Part shown: positions 22,319 through 33,055 of the stretch, piece after piece
Layout of the letters: each line of letters begins with the position of its first letter
How positions within the stretch are numbered: the stretch's first letter is position 1
Assembly (NCBI RefSeq): GCF_000499845.2
Contig: NW_027174116.1
Coordinates: forward strand, 1 to 64,000
DNA from: Phaseolus vulgaris
Taxonomy: Eukaryota; Streptophyta; Magnoliopsida; Fabales; Fabaceae
Direction: 5' to 3'
DNA length: 64,000 nucleotides
The notes under the pieces: generated by a model
Database searches by the model: none
Seen by the model: only the letters and a program-made list of their open reading frames with translations
Told to the model about the DNA's origin: nothing
Translations under genes and position numbers: made by a program

Positions 22319-23095
22319 TGTACCGCCCTGGTGATCGGGTGTGATGACGTGGCACCCTGCTACAGTGTAGGCGTGTTAACAAGGCGCCAGGTTGGCAGAT
22401 AGGAAGGAAGTCGAGAGGCACGTGTAGTCGCCGATTGTTAAGTTGGCGTGTTCCGATTTCCAGTTTATCAGAATAGGCGATCGCCAGGTTGAAGATGAAG
22501 TCGCCAGATGTAGACTCAGGCGACCAAGCAGTCGGAGATCGCCAGAACAAGCACATCGCCAAAGATGAAAGAGAAGCAGATTATGAAGGCGGCCGACGAG
22601 ACCACAGGGAAGGTGTATGAAGGCCCTAACTCGCCAGTTTCAGTAGAGATCGCACTCCTAAGTTTGCTATGCACTGGGCAGTACCATGCATATGTAACTT
22701 AGCCAAAAAAGAGTAGAAGCAGCGCCAAGTCAGGGAGCCTCCAGATGATGGCACGTGTACAGTTGGATACGAGCCACGTGTCCAAGTCTGTAACTGCCAG
22801 GAGAGAGAAAACCACCAGGTATATAAGAGCTCTTAACAGACTTTCTGAGGTACGCACGTTCAGTTCTTACACTTTACGCTTGCGAGTGAGAGAGGATTTG
22901 CACGGTTCTCGTTCTTAGTATTTGGTGATACCGTCACTGACTTGAGCGTCAGAGTGCGATCGGCCGCAGCGGCGCCGTATCGTTTCTTTGCAGGTTCTTG
23001 AGATAGATCCAGAGGAGGAGCGAAGGTGAGAAGCGGCGCGCACGTCGATCCTTTGACGAGGCATTCTTCAGCGCTCCGGTCAACAGGCAGGATCA
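22319..23095 (+). repeat. 3' LTR of C (777 bp)
   Basis: TGTACCGCCC...GGATCA; followed by the target duplication CCTAT. G-boxes at 22752-22757 and 22775-22780 and TATATAAG at 22820-22827 keep the family spacing. Confidence 0.95.
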
Positions 23096-23370
23096 CCTAT
23101 TTACTAATACACCCCCCTCCTAAAGATCCTAACTAAAGCCTATAAGATGCTATAACAAAAGAGGTTTCTAATGTTTCCCTCTAAGCACCTTCAACTAAAG
23201 AAATTACAAAAAGTGAAAATAAATGTCCCCTAGCTCCTAAAGCTTTGAACATGCTTCTTGTAATCCTTTGAGGTGGGCTTTGACCTCCATGGGCGTCCTC
23301 CATTTGTGCCTCTACCTCTTCTTGATCTTGTTGATTGGCCTCCATGTCCTCTTGAGCTTGATCTCCATCA
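23096..23370 (-). mobile_element. Family B, left copy: LTR start, polypurine tract and end of pol
   Basis: The first five bases (23096-23100) are the right target duplication of C. On the minus strand the LTR begins at 23111 (TGTATTAG), preceded by a polypurine tract GGAGGGGGG at 23112-23120. Then comes the C-terminal end of the pol frame, stop at about 23181, coding DGDQAQEDMEANQQ...PPQRITRSMFKAL, a Gln/Glu-rich tail with the RxTRSM-type motif common at gypsy polyprotein ends. The family B sequence stops abruptly at 23370 and continues as Tat-2 integrase. The right copy at 31637 begins at the very same base of the family sequence. Confidence 0.75.
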
Positions 23371-23871
23371 AGGTTGGAAAAGGCCAAAGGGTCTTGGGCG
23401 GAGGAAGTTCCCCGCATAGTGTGGGCATATCATACCACTGAGCAATCGGGAACCCATGAAACCCCGTTTAGCTTAGTGTATGGATGCGATTCGATGATTC
23501 CGGTCGAAATCCAGGAAAGTTCGACGAGATTCCAAAACTTTGTGGCAGAAGACTCGAACGAAGAAAGGAGAATGAACTTGGATTTGCTGGACGAGGTCAG
23601 GGAGGAAGCACGACTGAAGGCCGAGGCAGTAAAGAGAAGAGTTGAGCGTAAGTACAACTCTAAGATAAAGCCGAGGCGGTTCAGTGATGGCGACCTGGTG
23701 ATGAGGAAGGCCAACCAGTACGAGATGGAGAACAAATTGTCACCCAAGTGGACAGGACCGTTCAGAATAACCGAAGCACTTGGGAACGGCGCCTACCGCT
23801 TGGAGACGTTGGAAGGAGGGGCGATTCCTCGCACTTGGAACGCCACCCATCTCAAGTTTTACTACAGTTAA
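23371..23871 (+). pseudogene. Tat-2 integrase C-terminal fragment
   Basis: The frame begins at EKAKGSWAEEVPRIVWAYHTT, downstream of the catalytic Glu, and runs through SPKWTGPFRITEALGNGAYRL to the stop at 23871. Only the C-terminal, DNA-binding part of integrase is left. It closely resembles the family A protein but has its own substitutions (for example KIKPRRFSDGDL for KVMPRQFREGDL). Confidence 0.85.
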
Positions 23872-24147
23872 GGCATTGTAAGTAGCAATTAACTCGAACA
23901 ATTTAAGATGTATCAGTTTAAACAATTTTTCAAGGGGGCACTCTTTTTTCCCTAAGAAGGGTTTTTAATGAGGCCACCCAATAAAGAAGGTTTCAAAGTT
24001 TATCGAAGTTTCCCAGTTATTAAGTTTGCATGTTGTTTGTTTTTCAAGCTTGTGGGAAGAGATTTTATTGCCCTTGTGTAGTTTTAAACAATGGTAAGTC
24101 CAAATCGCATGCATCCAGTACAAAATTTTCAAAACATGAAGTTTTAA

Positions 24148-24622
24148 ACCCTCATCGCCACCCGGCGATCGGAGGTGCAAGTTTAAGTTTTAAGTCCTCA
24201 CCGCCACCCGACGATCGGAGGCACAAGTATTAAATTTTTGAACCGCTACCAGGCAAGAAAAAGATTTAAAAGACCTCCTCGCCTTGAGGGAGTGTAGGTG
24301 AGAAAGAGATTTAAAAGACCTCCTCGCCTTTTGCGAGTGTAGGCGAGAAAGAGATTTAAAAGACCTCCTCGCCTTGAGCGAGTGTAGGCGAGAAAGATAT
24401 TTAAAAGACCTCCTCGCCTTGAGCGAGCGTAGGCGAAAAAAGACTAAAGTCCTCCTCGCCTTGAGCGAGCACAGGCAAGAGCAGATCACAAGACCTCTTT
24501 GCGTGAGCAAATTGAGGCAAGTTGAAAGCCCTCAGTGCATCCAGGGGAGGAGGAGATGTAACCCCTGGGCAAGTTGAGGCATCAGGAAAAGTCCTTCTCA
24601 CCCTCGAGTGAGTTCAGGCAAG
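24148..24622 (+). repeat. Hairpin repeat array of Tat-2
   Basis: About six units carry CTCGC, a 4-6 nt loop and GCGAG or a close variant (CTCGCCTTGAGCGAG, CTCGCCTTTTGCGAG), each followed by GTGTAGGCGAGAAAGA. The stems match those of family A while the loops and flanks differ. Confidence 0.8.
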
Positions 24623-25318
24623 ATGAAATTGAAAAGTCAGGGGTGTTAATAATCTTAAGTATGGGAAAGGAGGGTTGGAGACAAACTCTTTTCCCCTTGA
24701 GTGAGACATCAATATTGACCTAGTAAGACCAGTTAAAAAAGAGGTTAAAGGGTGGTCGGGGAAGGTTCACGGAGGACACCTCACCACCTAAGTCATTGTT
24801 CTAAAACTCAGGGAGGTAGAGAAGGATCCGAAAGGCGGCTCTACCCCCAGATGAGGGGACAATGATTTAAGTTATCTCAAGTTAAAGACTTGGGGAAGGT
24901 AGAGGGAGATCCAAAAGGCAGCTCTCTTTCCAGATGAACAAAGATGAAGTCATGAGGTGGTCCCGCAAGGGACGTTTACAGTCAAAGGAAAATGGCGTCG
25001 CCAAAGGCCCATGGCTTTGAGATCGAAATAGTAAGAGGATCACACGGCGAGAGCCAGATCAGCGAATTTTGGGCGATAACGTAGAAATACGCTTGTCCTT
25101 TGGCAGATCAGGCGAGTGAGATTTCAGATGCTAAGATTGACCTACGCCTTTTTGCCAAGTAAGTGATTTCGCGTTAAACGTTATTGCTACAGGCTAACCG
25201 TTTGTTTAATGTTAAGGTGATTTCCAGATAATCAAGTACCAATTTGTGCAAAGTGCATTGGGTTGAGTAAAAATCAGCCAGTCAAACCAGGTGATCGCAC
25301 AATAGATAAATTAGAAGA

Positions 25319-25381
<63 letters not shown>

Positions 25382-25505
25382 CAGGTATATCAAACAGTTC
25401 AAGCAGAGTGAAAGTTATTACATACAAGTCAAATTAGATACAAGAATTCCAAAGATACAAGAGTTTCAAAGGCGGTAAAGTTGAAGTGGTAGATGGGAGC
25501 AGTAG
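24623..25505 (+). other. Non-coding 3' region of Tat-2
   Basis: I find no coding frame. The stretch includes a dinucleotide microsatellite at 25321-25380 and the presumed 3' untranslated region of the antisense gene. Confidence 0.5.
25321..25380. repeat. Compound microsatellite (AC)20(AT)10
   Basis: Twenty AC units at 25321-25360 followed by ten AT units. Confidence 0.98.
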
Positions 25506-27959
25506 TTAAGTCGAAGGCATGATCTTGCCATCCACCACTTCATTGTACACCGAAAACTCTGAGAGGTCAAGGTCGGGAAACTTGCAAGCGAACTGCTCCA
25601 AGGCTGCTCCAAAGCCGGAAGTAAGAACTTGGGCAGCTTCAAGTTGAAGCTCGTCGATTTTCGTCTTGAACCCACTGTTCTCTTCACGAGCCTGGGTGAC
25701 TTCAAGCTCGAGCTTGTCGACCTTCTTCTTGAACCTGCTGTTTTCTTCGCGAACTCGGGCAAGCTCGGCAGCAGTTTCGCTCAGTTCTTTCGAAGCCTTA
25801 TCCCGGTCTTGTTCAACCTTCCCCAGAAGGGTCTCCCTCTCAGTTGACCTTTTCTCCAGCTTGGCCATTTTTTCGGCGTCAGTCTTTCGAGCCTCCTCCA
25901 GCGTTGCAATTTTCTCCCTCATAGGGACGAGCTTGCTCTCCAACTCGACAACGTCCTGAAGCTTGTCGTGCAATTTCCGACCCAGTTCAGCTTTGTCTTT
26001 GCGCAAGCTTCGGAGCTCTTCGTTGAGAGTGTTTTCGACCCTTGAGAACTCCAAGCCTTGCATCATCATATCGCATTTGATCTTCTCAGCTTCAGCTCTC
26101 GCAGTGCTCGCCACTTCGTGATGGACGCGATTATCGAGCTCAGACTTGTCCAAGGTGTCTTTAAGTCCTTCACTGACGATTTGGGGAAGACACTCGTCGA
26201 CCATGGCATGTAGGCGCACGGTGAAAGACTTCAAGGCTTCCTGGAGAGGAGCTGGAAGGCTTGGAGTTGTAGGAGGAGCTGAAGGTTGGTGCTCAACCAC
26301 CACCCTCGCAAGGTTGGATGGCGAGAGGAGCCTCGAGGCGCGGTGGTGAGGCGGAAGTTTCCGTCGCAGCTAGAGAGCAAGCTTGCGTGTCAGCAAGCTG
26401 TTCAGGGGCAACTTCAGCAGCCGAGGCGTTTGAAGCAAGAACGTCCCCAGCGGACTCGAAGGGCGTGGAGGCGCTGGGGGGTTCTTGATGTAATCAGGGA
26501 GGGCGACCTCAGCTGTTGGCGTTGTAGTTGCAACTCATCTTTTTCTTTTGCAGATCAGCCCGTCCTTGGTACTTTCATCAGCTTCATCCTCTGAAACAAC
26601 CCTGGGGGCCTTCCTCTTAGCCCTTTTGGGTTGTAATTTCTTCCGCTCGGGGGCGGGAAGAGCAGCGGCGTTGGATGGGCCCACCGGCGGAGACTCGCCT
26701 CGGGCGGCGGCGGCTTCGGCGACTGAATTTGGAATGGTTTGAGAGCCCGCCGCAAGTTTGTGGAGTTTGGCTATGGAGTGCAGCTCAGCCATCCCGTCTT
26801 TTCCTAGCATCATATCTGCACAAAGAGGTCAACAATTACAAACCAGTGCAGAGATTCAACAGGCGATGAGGCATAGGGAAACAAACAGTGTAAGTCAATG
26901 CATGGAATAAGTTAAAACTATGCGCTAACCAGAACAGTGGCTCCTAAGTAAAAACAAGGTTAGGTGATTTCGAGCCAGGGATAGGACTTAAAGACGAACC
27001 TATGTGGGCATCCAGTTGACCTTCGTGGAACTCAAAGGTGATGATGGAGGAGGTGGCCAAGGTCACGTTGGAGGAGGCAACTCCCTTCCAGAACTTGCAT
27101 AAGTCCTTGTCAAGCTCCCCCATCTTCTCCAACCCCCTGGCCCTCCTGAAGCTGGTCTCCTTCTTTCCCTTGTTCACCCAGTACAAGGGGAAACCGTCAA
27201 GGAGGGTGGGGTCTTGAGCGTTGCAGCACACGCGTACGAACTTCCCTTTCCAGTCCTTATAGGATTGGTGTAAGATGGAGAGGATGGACCTCCCAGCAAC
27301 CCCATTGAGGCTTACCCATAGGCGATAACCCAGGTTTTTAGCCTCGAACAGGTAGAGAAAAACGTCCACTGAAACCGGATGCCCCAAGTGCGCGCAGATT
27401 ATTGATACGCCCTAACAAACGCCCAGCCGTTGGGATGAAGCTGAGCGGGGGCTATATCAAGCTCTGTTAGAAGCTCCCTCTCGAAGCGAGTGAAGGGAAA
27501 GCGAAGCTTGACTTTTTTTAACATGGTGGCCTAGATAAAACAGAAGGGTCCGTCGTCGCTTCCTTGCTTGTCAGCACAAATGGGTTCCCCGCGAGGGCAA
27601 GGACGAACGGACACCTTGTCGTCATGCTCTTTGCTGAAAGAAAGGTGAACGGGATCACCTTTCTTGAGGCGGAGGACATCAACATCAGTGTTAATGGATG
27701 AAGTCTCACCCAGCAGGGTTGCGGAGGCCCAAGGATATAGTTGCTTGTAGTTGGGAAGGGGCCTCACAGCTGTGCTGGTGTGAGGTGGGTTTGGCTGCGC
27801 TTGGTTGGGTCGAGAAGGCGCGGGTCTCACGACCTGGCTCGAAGGGACGTTAGGGTCTCTTGGGGGGTTGCGGGAGGAGGAAGGGGTTGCTCTACGGGTG
27901 TTCGCCGGAGGGTTCCGAGGAGATGGAGGAGGGTTTGGTGTAATTTTGGAGTGAGCCAT
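25506..27959 (-). pseudogene. Antisense spliced gene of Tat-2, decayed
   Basis: ATG at 27959 (MAHSKITPNPPPS). Exon 1 would end at 27000 and exon 2 start at 26815; the 184-nt intron keeps GT (GTTCGTC) and AG (TTTGTGCAG), and joining preserves the frame as in family A. Exon 1 is broken by TAG at 27531-27533 and by a stop and frameshift near 27400. Exon 2 has TGA at about 26535, after KRKR. The downstream coiled coil is open from 26303 to 25506 and ends in the family tail (EQFACKFPDLDLSEFSVYNE, then VVDGKIMP). The protein diverges clearly from that of C but keeps domain order and both splice sites. Confidence 0.75.
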
Positions 27960-28549
27960 CGAAGAAGCTGCAAGAAGACGAAAAGGGAAGATATGAGAGT
28001 TCGTAAGCAGAGAGACTCGACATAAGAGAGGGAGATAGAAGAACAAGGGGGGGGGGGGGGCTTGCAGAGAAAAGGTTTAGAAACCCTAAACGCAAAGAAG
28101 AAAAAGCAAAACAGAGAGAGCATCCCACAACGTATGCACCAGACAGTTAATGGATGATGCAAACCGATTAAAATGCAACAAATATCAGTGGGAGTGACAA
28201 AAAAGTTAACTTTTGATGATCAGAAAAGCACTTGGCAAGATGGAGATCGAGGGAGTCGAAGCGCTCACTGAGGTGTTTCGAGAGTTTGGAGTAGGGAAGA
28301 AGATAATGAAACAGTGAAGTGGCGCGAAGTGTTTAAGGGTTTTGAAGAATCCCGAACGTTGCGAGAAGCGCAAGCGACGCGAAATTATGGTCGTTGATAC
28401 GTCCACGTGTCGAGCGATCGAAGAGGGTTGGTGAAGTGTCAAATCAATGAACAGAATGAGCGCCAAAGCGCAAGGCCACGTAGGTCGCCGGAAATTTAAC
28501 TGTATAGCCTTTTCGCTGGACAAGCCGCAGCTCAAGACTGGGGGGCTTG
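27960..28549 (-). promoter_or_regulatory. 5' region of the Tat-2 antisense gene; polypurine tract
   Basis: On the minus strand an acceptor CGTCTTCTTGCAG ends just before the ATG. The donor site seen in family A (AAAG/GTAACT) appears here as AAAAGTTAACTT at about 28207-28218, which may be weakened. CACGTG lies at about 28404. A run of 14 G (28047-28060) interrupts the leader. The plus-strand polypurine tract ends at 28549. Confidence 0.5.
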
Positions 28550-29695
28550 TGTACCGACCAGGTCACCGGTCGTGATGACGTGCCTGGCACGTGACCGTGT
28601 GGGCCGTGCTCAGCAGAACACGTGGACAAGTGAGAAAAGAATGGTTTAGGAGTGAGCATAGTCGCCGGTTCATGGAACTGCCGTTCTGTAGTGAACATGG
28701 TCGGTTGTCGCCGGGTTTGCGTGTCATCGACGTGTTAGATAATGGGAGATCAGGTGGTCTGACGTCGCCACGAGGAGCACATCACCGGATCTCCCAGTAA
28801 ACTCAGTTGAAGCTGTTGGAGGCTCAAAAGAGTAAGTTCAAGCGTATAATTTCAGTAAGATGATTGTTGCGCCAACATAGGGCGTGAAGGTCGTGTGGGT
28901 TGAAGGGAACAGCTTGCCCATCAGCGACAGGATTCCCATAGTGGACATTCGTTGGTGGCAAGGTTTCGTCAGCTAGAACATGCACGGCGCAGCGATAAGG
29001 AAGGTGCCATTAGCGACAAGCGATATCATAGAGATGGTGCACTTTGCTGCACCCGATACTCACCTTGTCAGGTGGTGTTCTAGAGCATATTGCGTGCTAG
29101 CTTACTCCTTGAGTAGAGGACTTAGCCACACGACTGGTTACTACACAGAAATAATGCTCAAGTTACCTCAACCCAGATGACGACACGTGTAGGGTCGGAT
29201 GCTACCTATTATTCCAACCCAGATGATAGCACGTGTAGGGCTAAATGCAATAGAGAAATGACGCTTGGGTTATCCTAGCTCAGATGATGACACGTGTAGG
29301 GCTGGGTACTACCTGCTACCCCAGCCCAGATGATGACACGTGCAGGGTTGGATGCGAGCCACGCGTCCAAAGCATAACTTCCTGGAGAGAGAAAAAACCT
29401 AGCTATAAAGGTAAACTTAACAGAATTTGCAGAGGTACGTTTTTCATTACGACTCATTGCTAGGGTTGTGTGCACTTTAGTACGGTTCTACAGAGTATAT
29501 TTTCTCTCAGTTTTTGGGTGTTCGTGTCACTGACTTGAGCGTCGGAGCGCCACCGGCCGCAGAGGCGCCACCTTGTGTTTTTCAGGTTCTCAGAGAGGCT
29601 ATTTGTGGTGTGGACTTGAAGGGCACGTGGTGTGAAGCTGGTGAGGAGGATCGTGATGAGGCAACGCTCTTGCGCTAGGTCAACCGGCAGGATCA
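28550..29695 (+). repeat. 3' LTR of Tat-2 (1146 bp)
   Basis: TGTACCGACC...GGATCA after the tract GACTGGGGGGCTTG. The end TCAACCGGCAGGATCA matches the end of family A LTRs; the U3 part differs and holds an internal tandem repeat. Confidence 0.88.
29184..29410 (+). promoter_or_regulatory. LTR promoter of Tat-2: four G-boxes in tandem and TATA box
   Basis: CACGTG occurs at 29184, 29230, 29291 and 29337, within repeats of a CCCAGATGATGACACGTGTA unit spaced 46, 61 and 46 bp. A mutated box CACGCG at 29360 stands 23 bp after the fourth, the family A spacing. TATAAAG follows at 29404. The promoter-proximal box has been amplified compared with family A. Confidence 0.65.
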
Positions 29696-29696
29696 A

Positions 29697-30569
29697 TGTA
29701 CACAGAGATTTATACTAGTTCACTCTAAACCCAGAGCTACATCCAATCTTCTCAGAAACCACTGAGGAAATCCACTAAGCAATCAAACCTAGATCACTTA
29801 CACCACAACCAAAGAAGTGAACTTGATCCCCTCAAGACACACACTTCCTTTGGTCAAACACACCAACACTAAGAATGTTGATCTTGATCCCCTCAAGAAC
29901 ACACAACACTTCTCAGCAAACACACAAGGTTTCTTTCAACAGATACAAGGATTACACTTGTTACAGAACAAATCGGAAATCAATACAAGCAGAAAATCCT
30001 AGCTCACACTCTTTGATCAATCTCAATCTCTAAGCAATCTCAACTTTTGTGAAAAACCCAAAACTGTTTTTCTATTTGTAAAACAAAGTTGTTGTTTGTT
30101 ATCAAATCTTAACAAACTATTAATTGCATTTAAAGATTGGTCAAAGCATTAAAAACTGGAGCGTAAACAATTAGAAAATCATTTAATGCTCAGTCAAAGC
30201 ACAAACCATTTTTCTGTTATGGTACCAAAACAAACAATCGGTTGTTTCCTCGAATCAATCGGTTGTTTTGGTTTTGACAGCAAGTCAACCATAAAAATAG
30301 TTTTCAACCTTTTCTAAAAACACGTAAGTATAAAAGAATCGGTTGTTTCGACAAAACAACAGGTTGTTTTTCACTTAGCTTGAAAAACACTTTTCTTTTA
30401 AAAGGATTGAGAGTGCTTATGCTTTGGATTCAATCAAGAGTGGATTACATATTAGATCTACCCCAAATCCTATCTAAAAGGACAGCTCAGCAACAACAAG
30501 CACAACTAGCCTTCATCATCCTTCAAAGGGTTTGGATTCTTCAAAGCTTGAACACCACTTGGTTCAACA
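29697..30569 (-). repeat. Lone LTR of an unrelated LTR retrotransposon
   Basis: On the minus strand it begins TGTTGAACCAAGTGG (30569) and ends TGTGTACA (29697), with TG...CA ends and no coding. Inside are repeated ATCGGTTGTTT motifs (30235-30365). Neither a primer site nor a polypurine tract adjoins it, so it is a solo LTR or a remnant. The flanks do not show a five-base duplication. I suspect a Ty1/copia LTR of legume type from memory only. Confidence 0.5.
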
Positions 30570-31636
30570 GATGAGCGAAAGTTTTGATTTTTGTATGAAG
30601 GAATCAAAGAAGCTCGGAAGAAGATGAAGAGCGCAAGAACAGATTCAAGTGATGGAACAGTGCATGGAGCGCGCGTTTTTGAGAGACTTAACATAAACTT
30701 GAGAAGCGCAAGCGACGTTAAGTCCCAGCCACATGATTAAGCCACGTGTGCGTTGATTACAACATGAGCAGGAAGGCGTCACTTCAGTGCACTGTTCCTG
30801 TCCTATCATAGGAGGCCACGTAGGACGGTAGCGCGAGGCCATAGTCTCTTCACTGAACAAGTTGACAGCTCGAGACTGGGGGGCTTGTGTACCGTACGGT
30901 CCTCGGGCATTGACCAGCATGATGGGACCCCAAAGGGGGGGGGACCCCTGGGAAGCATAGCAGGCGAGGGAAGTGTCTCCTCCTGATACCCACAGGAGGA
31001 GGCGGCACGGGAGGGGGCGTGGAGGCCTCGGGCCTCGGCACCTCAAACAGTAATAATAGATAAAGAAAGGTGGTTTTCAAGTCACACCCCCAGTTACCAA
31101 TAGGGAGAAACCCAACTCACGAGGGATCCATGCATGAGGGGTAGGGACGCGGCTGTACGCACCACCGTTGGAAAGCCACTGGGACAGAGACGACCCATGG
31201 GAGGGTCACGCCCCAGAGGGTGATCTGCATGCATGGCACGTGAGGAAGTTAGGGAACTCCCAAGGCAAATGACTCAGAGAATGGGCGCCTGAGTTGGCAC
31301 CCATGCAGTCACCCCGCGCCAGTTGCACTACGGTAGGGCAATCTTACACACTGGACGACCCTAAGTCTGGGCACTAGTGTCGCTAAGATACGCCTACAGA
31401 TTGGTTAAGTCACAACAAAATAGAAGGGCAAGAACACTAAATGTATATAAGGTTAACGACAACAATAGCTAAGGTACATTTTAACACTTTCACAGAATAC
31501 TCTACGCTTTGGGTAAATGCAAGTTACGCATTTCTGAGAGTGAACAGAGTGAGAGAGAACACACAGTGATCTTAGTGTGAGAGTTTGGTGTTCATTGCCC
31601 GAGATACTTTTTTGACCGTCGGAGTGCAAACGGTCG
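30570..31636 (+). mobile_element. Tat-3, diverged Tat element: 3' end with truncated LTR
   Basis: Positions 30570-30887 are the stretch before the 3' LTR (GCGCAAGCGACG, CCACGTGTG, then CGAGACTGGGGGGCTTG as polypurine tract). The LTR starts at 30888 (TGTACCGTACGG) and includes TGTATATAAGG at about 31442. It breaks off at 31636 inside the conserved GTCGGAGTGCAAACGG segment, where family B begins. The rest of the element is absent. Confidence 0.75.
30888..31636 (+). repeat. LTR of Tat-3, 3' truncated
   Basis: TG start after a polypurine tract; no CA end because family B sequence follows at 31637. A third LTR type of the lineage, with GACGACCCATGGGAGGGTCACGCCC resembling the LTR of E. Confidence 0.75.
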
Positions 31637-31683
31637 TGATGGAGATCAAGCTCAAGTGGACATGGAGGCCAATCAACAAGATT
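31637..31683 (+). mobile_element. Family B, right copy: short piece of pol before D
   Basis: TGATGGAGATCAAGCTCAAG and the bases after it match the minus-strand family B pol end at 23325-23370, and continue at 54917 beyond element D. The last bases AAGGAT are a one-base-longer version of the AAGAT after D, the likely target duplication. Confidence 0.75.
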
Positions 31684-32460
31684 GATCCTGCCTGTTGACC
31701 GGAGCGCTGGAGAATGCCTCGTCAAAGGATCGACGTGCGCACCGCTTCTCACCTCCGTTCCTCCTCGGGATCTATCTCAAGAACCTGCGAAGAAACGATA
31801 CGGCGCCGCTGCGGCCGATCGCACTCCGACGCTCAAGTCAGTGACGGTATCACCAAATACTAAGAATGAGAACCGTGCAAATCCTCTCTCACTCGCAAGC
31901 GTAAAGTGTAAGAACTGAACGTGCGTACCTCAAAAAGTCTGTTAAGAGCTCTTATATACCTGGTGGTTTTCTCTCTCCTGGCAGTTACAGACTTGGACAC
32001 GTGGCTCGTATCCAACTGTACACGTGCCATCATCTGGAGGCTCCCTGACTTGGCGCTGCTTCTACTCTTTTTTTGGCTAAGTTACTTATGCATGGTATTG
32101 CCCAGTGCATAGCTAACTTAGGAGTGCGATCTCTATTAAAACTGGCGAGTTAGGGCCTTCATACACCTTCCCTGTGGTCTCGCCGGCCGCCTTCATAATC
32201 TGCTTCTCCTTCGTCTTCGGCGATGTGCTTATTCTGGCGATCTCCGACTGCTTGGTCGCCTGAGTCTACATCTGGCGACTTCATCTTCAACCTGGCGATC
32301 GCCTATTCTGGTAAACTGGAAATCGGAACACGCCAACTTAACAATCGGCGACCACACGTGCCTCCCGACTTCCTTCCTATCTGCCAACCTGGCGCCTTGT
32401 CAACATGCCTACACTGTAGCAGGATGCCACGTCATCACACCCGTCCACCAGGGCGGTACA
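31684..32460 (-). repeat. 3' LTR of D (777 bp)
   Basis: On the minus strand TGTACCGCCC (32460) to GGATCA (31684), followed inward by the polypurine tract complement. Confidence 0.94.
31951..32026 (-). promoter_or_regulatory. LTR promoter in the 3' LTR of D
   Basis: Complement of TATATAAG at 31951-31958 and CACGTG at 31998-32003 and 32021-32026, with the family spacing of 45 and 23 bp. Confidence 0.65.
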
Positions 32461-33055
32461 CAAGCCCCCCAGTCTTAAGCGAAGACTTGTCTAGCGAAAA
32501 GACTGAAAGAGCCCTCGTCAACACCGATCTACGTGGCACTGACGCAGAATTCCAAGCGATTGTACTTTCTGCTGCTCTGACGCTCCACCAAACCCTTCAC
32601 CCATCACTCGACACGTGGCTTCATCAACGGCTCTCTTCATCTGCCGTTAGCGCTTCCAAAACTTATTTCGAAAACCCTTAAACCCCTTACGCTCCTACTG
32701 TTCCATCACTTTCTTCACACTTGCATACGCTCTCACTTCCGTCTGCGAAAGCTCTCGACGTTCCTCGACGCTCTAGATCACCATCTCCCTTCAACGTTCT
32801 CCTGATCATCGAAAGGTAACTACTTTCCTTCATCTGCTGGGTTTCCTTGCATTTTCACCGATTTGCATCATCCTATAACTGCCTGGTGCATACGTTGTGG
32901 GTTGCTTTTCCATTTCTCCTTCTGCGTAGCTTAGGGCTTTGTCGATTGTTGCGACGAACATACATTCGTTCGCTTTTCACCTTCCGTCTGTGATTGAGTC
33001 AGCCTCTGTAATCCCCTGATCGTTTTTTCTTTCTTCTTCCTTTGCAGTTGCTATC
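32461..33055 (+). promoter_or_regulatory. Presumed promoter, 5'UTR and 5'UTR intron of the D antisense gene
   Basis: CACGTG at 32612-32617, then an untranslated exon ending AAAG at 32815, an intron 32816-33047 (GTAACT...TTTGCAG, 232 nt) and ATG at 33056. The first bases (32461-32477) are the complement of the polypurine tract of D. Confidence 0.6.

Larger units (their letters stand above)
12032..23095 (+). mobile_element. Tat element C, structurally complete (11.06 kb) with internal deletion in pol
   Basis: C has both LTRs (777 bp each), primer-binding site, gag-pol, hairpin array, antisense gene, polypurine tract and the exact target duplication CCTAT. It is inserted near the start of the minus-strand family B LTR. 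By eye the two LTRs differ at about nine or ten positions (about 1.2%). At the commonly used plant rate of 1.3e-8 per site per year this is roughly half a million years; the rate is an assumption. A 1032-bp in-frame deletion in pol and one nonsense codon mean it cannot code for its own RNase H. Confidence 0.93.
23371..29695 (+). mobile_element. Tat-2, diverged Tat element, 5' truncated
   Basis: It holds the end of integrase, a hairpin array, a decayed antisense gene and a 1146-bp 3' LTR. Sequence similarity to family A is clear but lower, and the LTR is distinct (TGTACCGACCAGG). The 5' two-thirds are missing; the break lies in integrase at the codons for RRLEKAKGSW. I see no target duplication. 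Confidence 0.85.

Noticed and set aside
28047..28060. Run of 14 G in the Tat-2 antisense leader as a possible G-quadruplex or regulatory site
   Set aside because: A homopolymer in a decayed copy, absent from the sister elements, and prone to sequencing error.
29817..30574. Small frames inside the lone LTR
   Set aside because: Below any meaningful length for this AT-rich sequence; no similarity to known proteins that I recognise.
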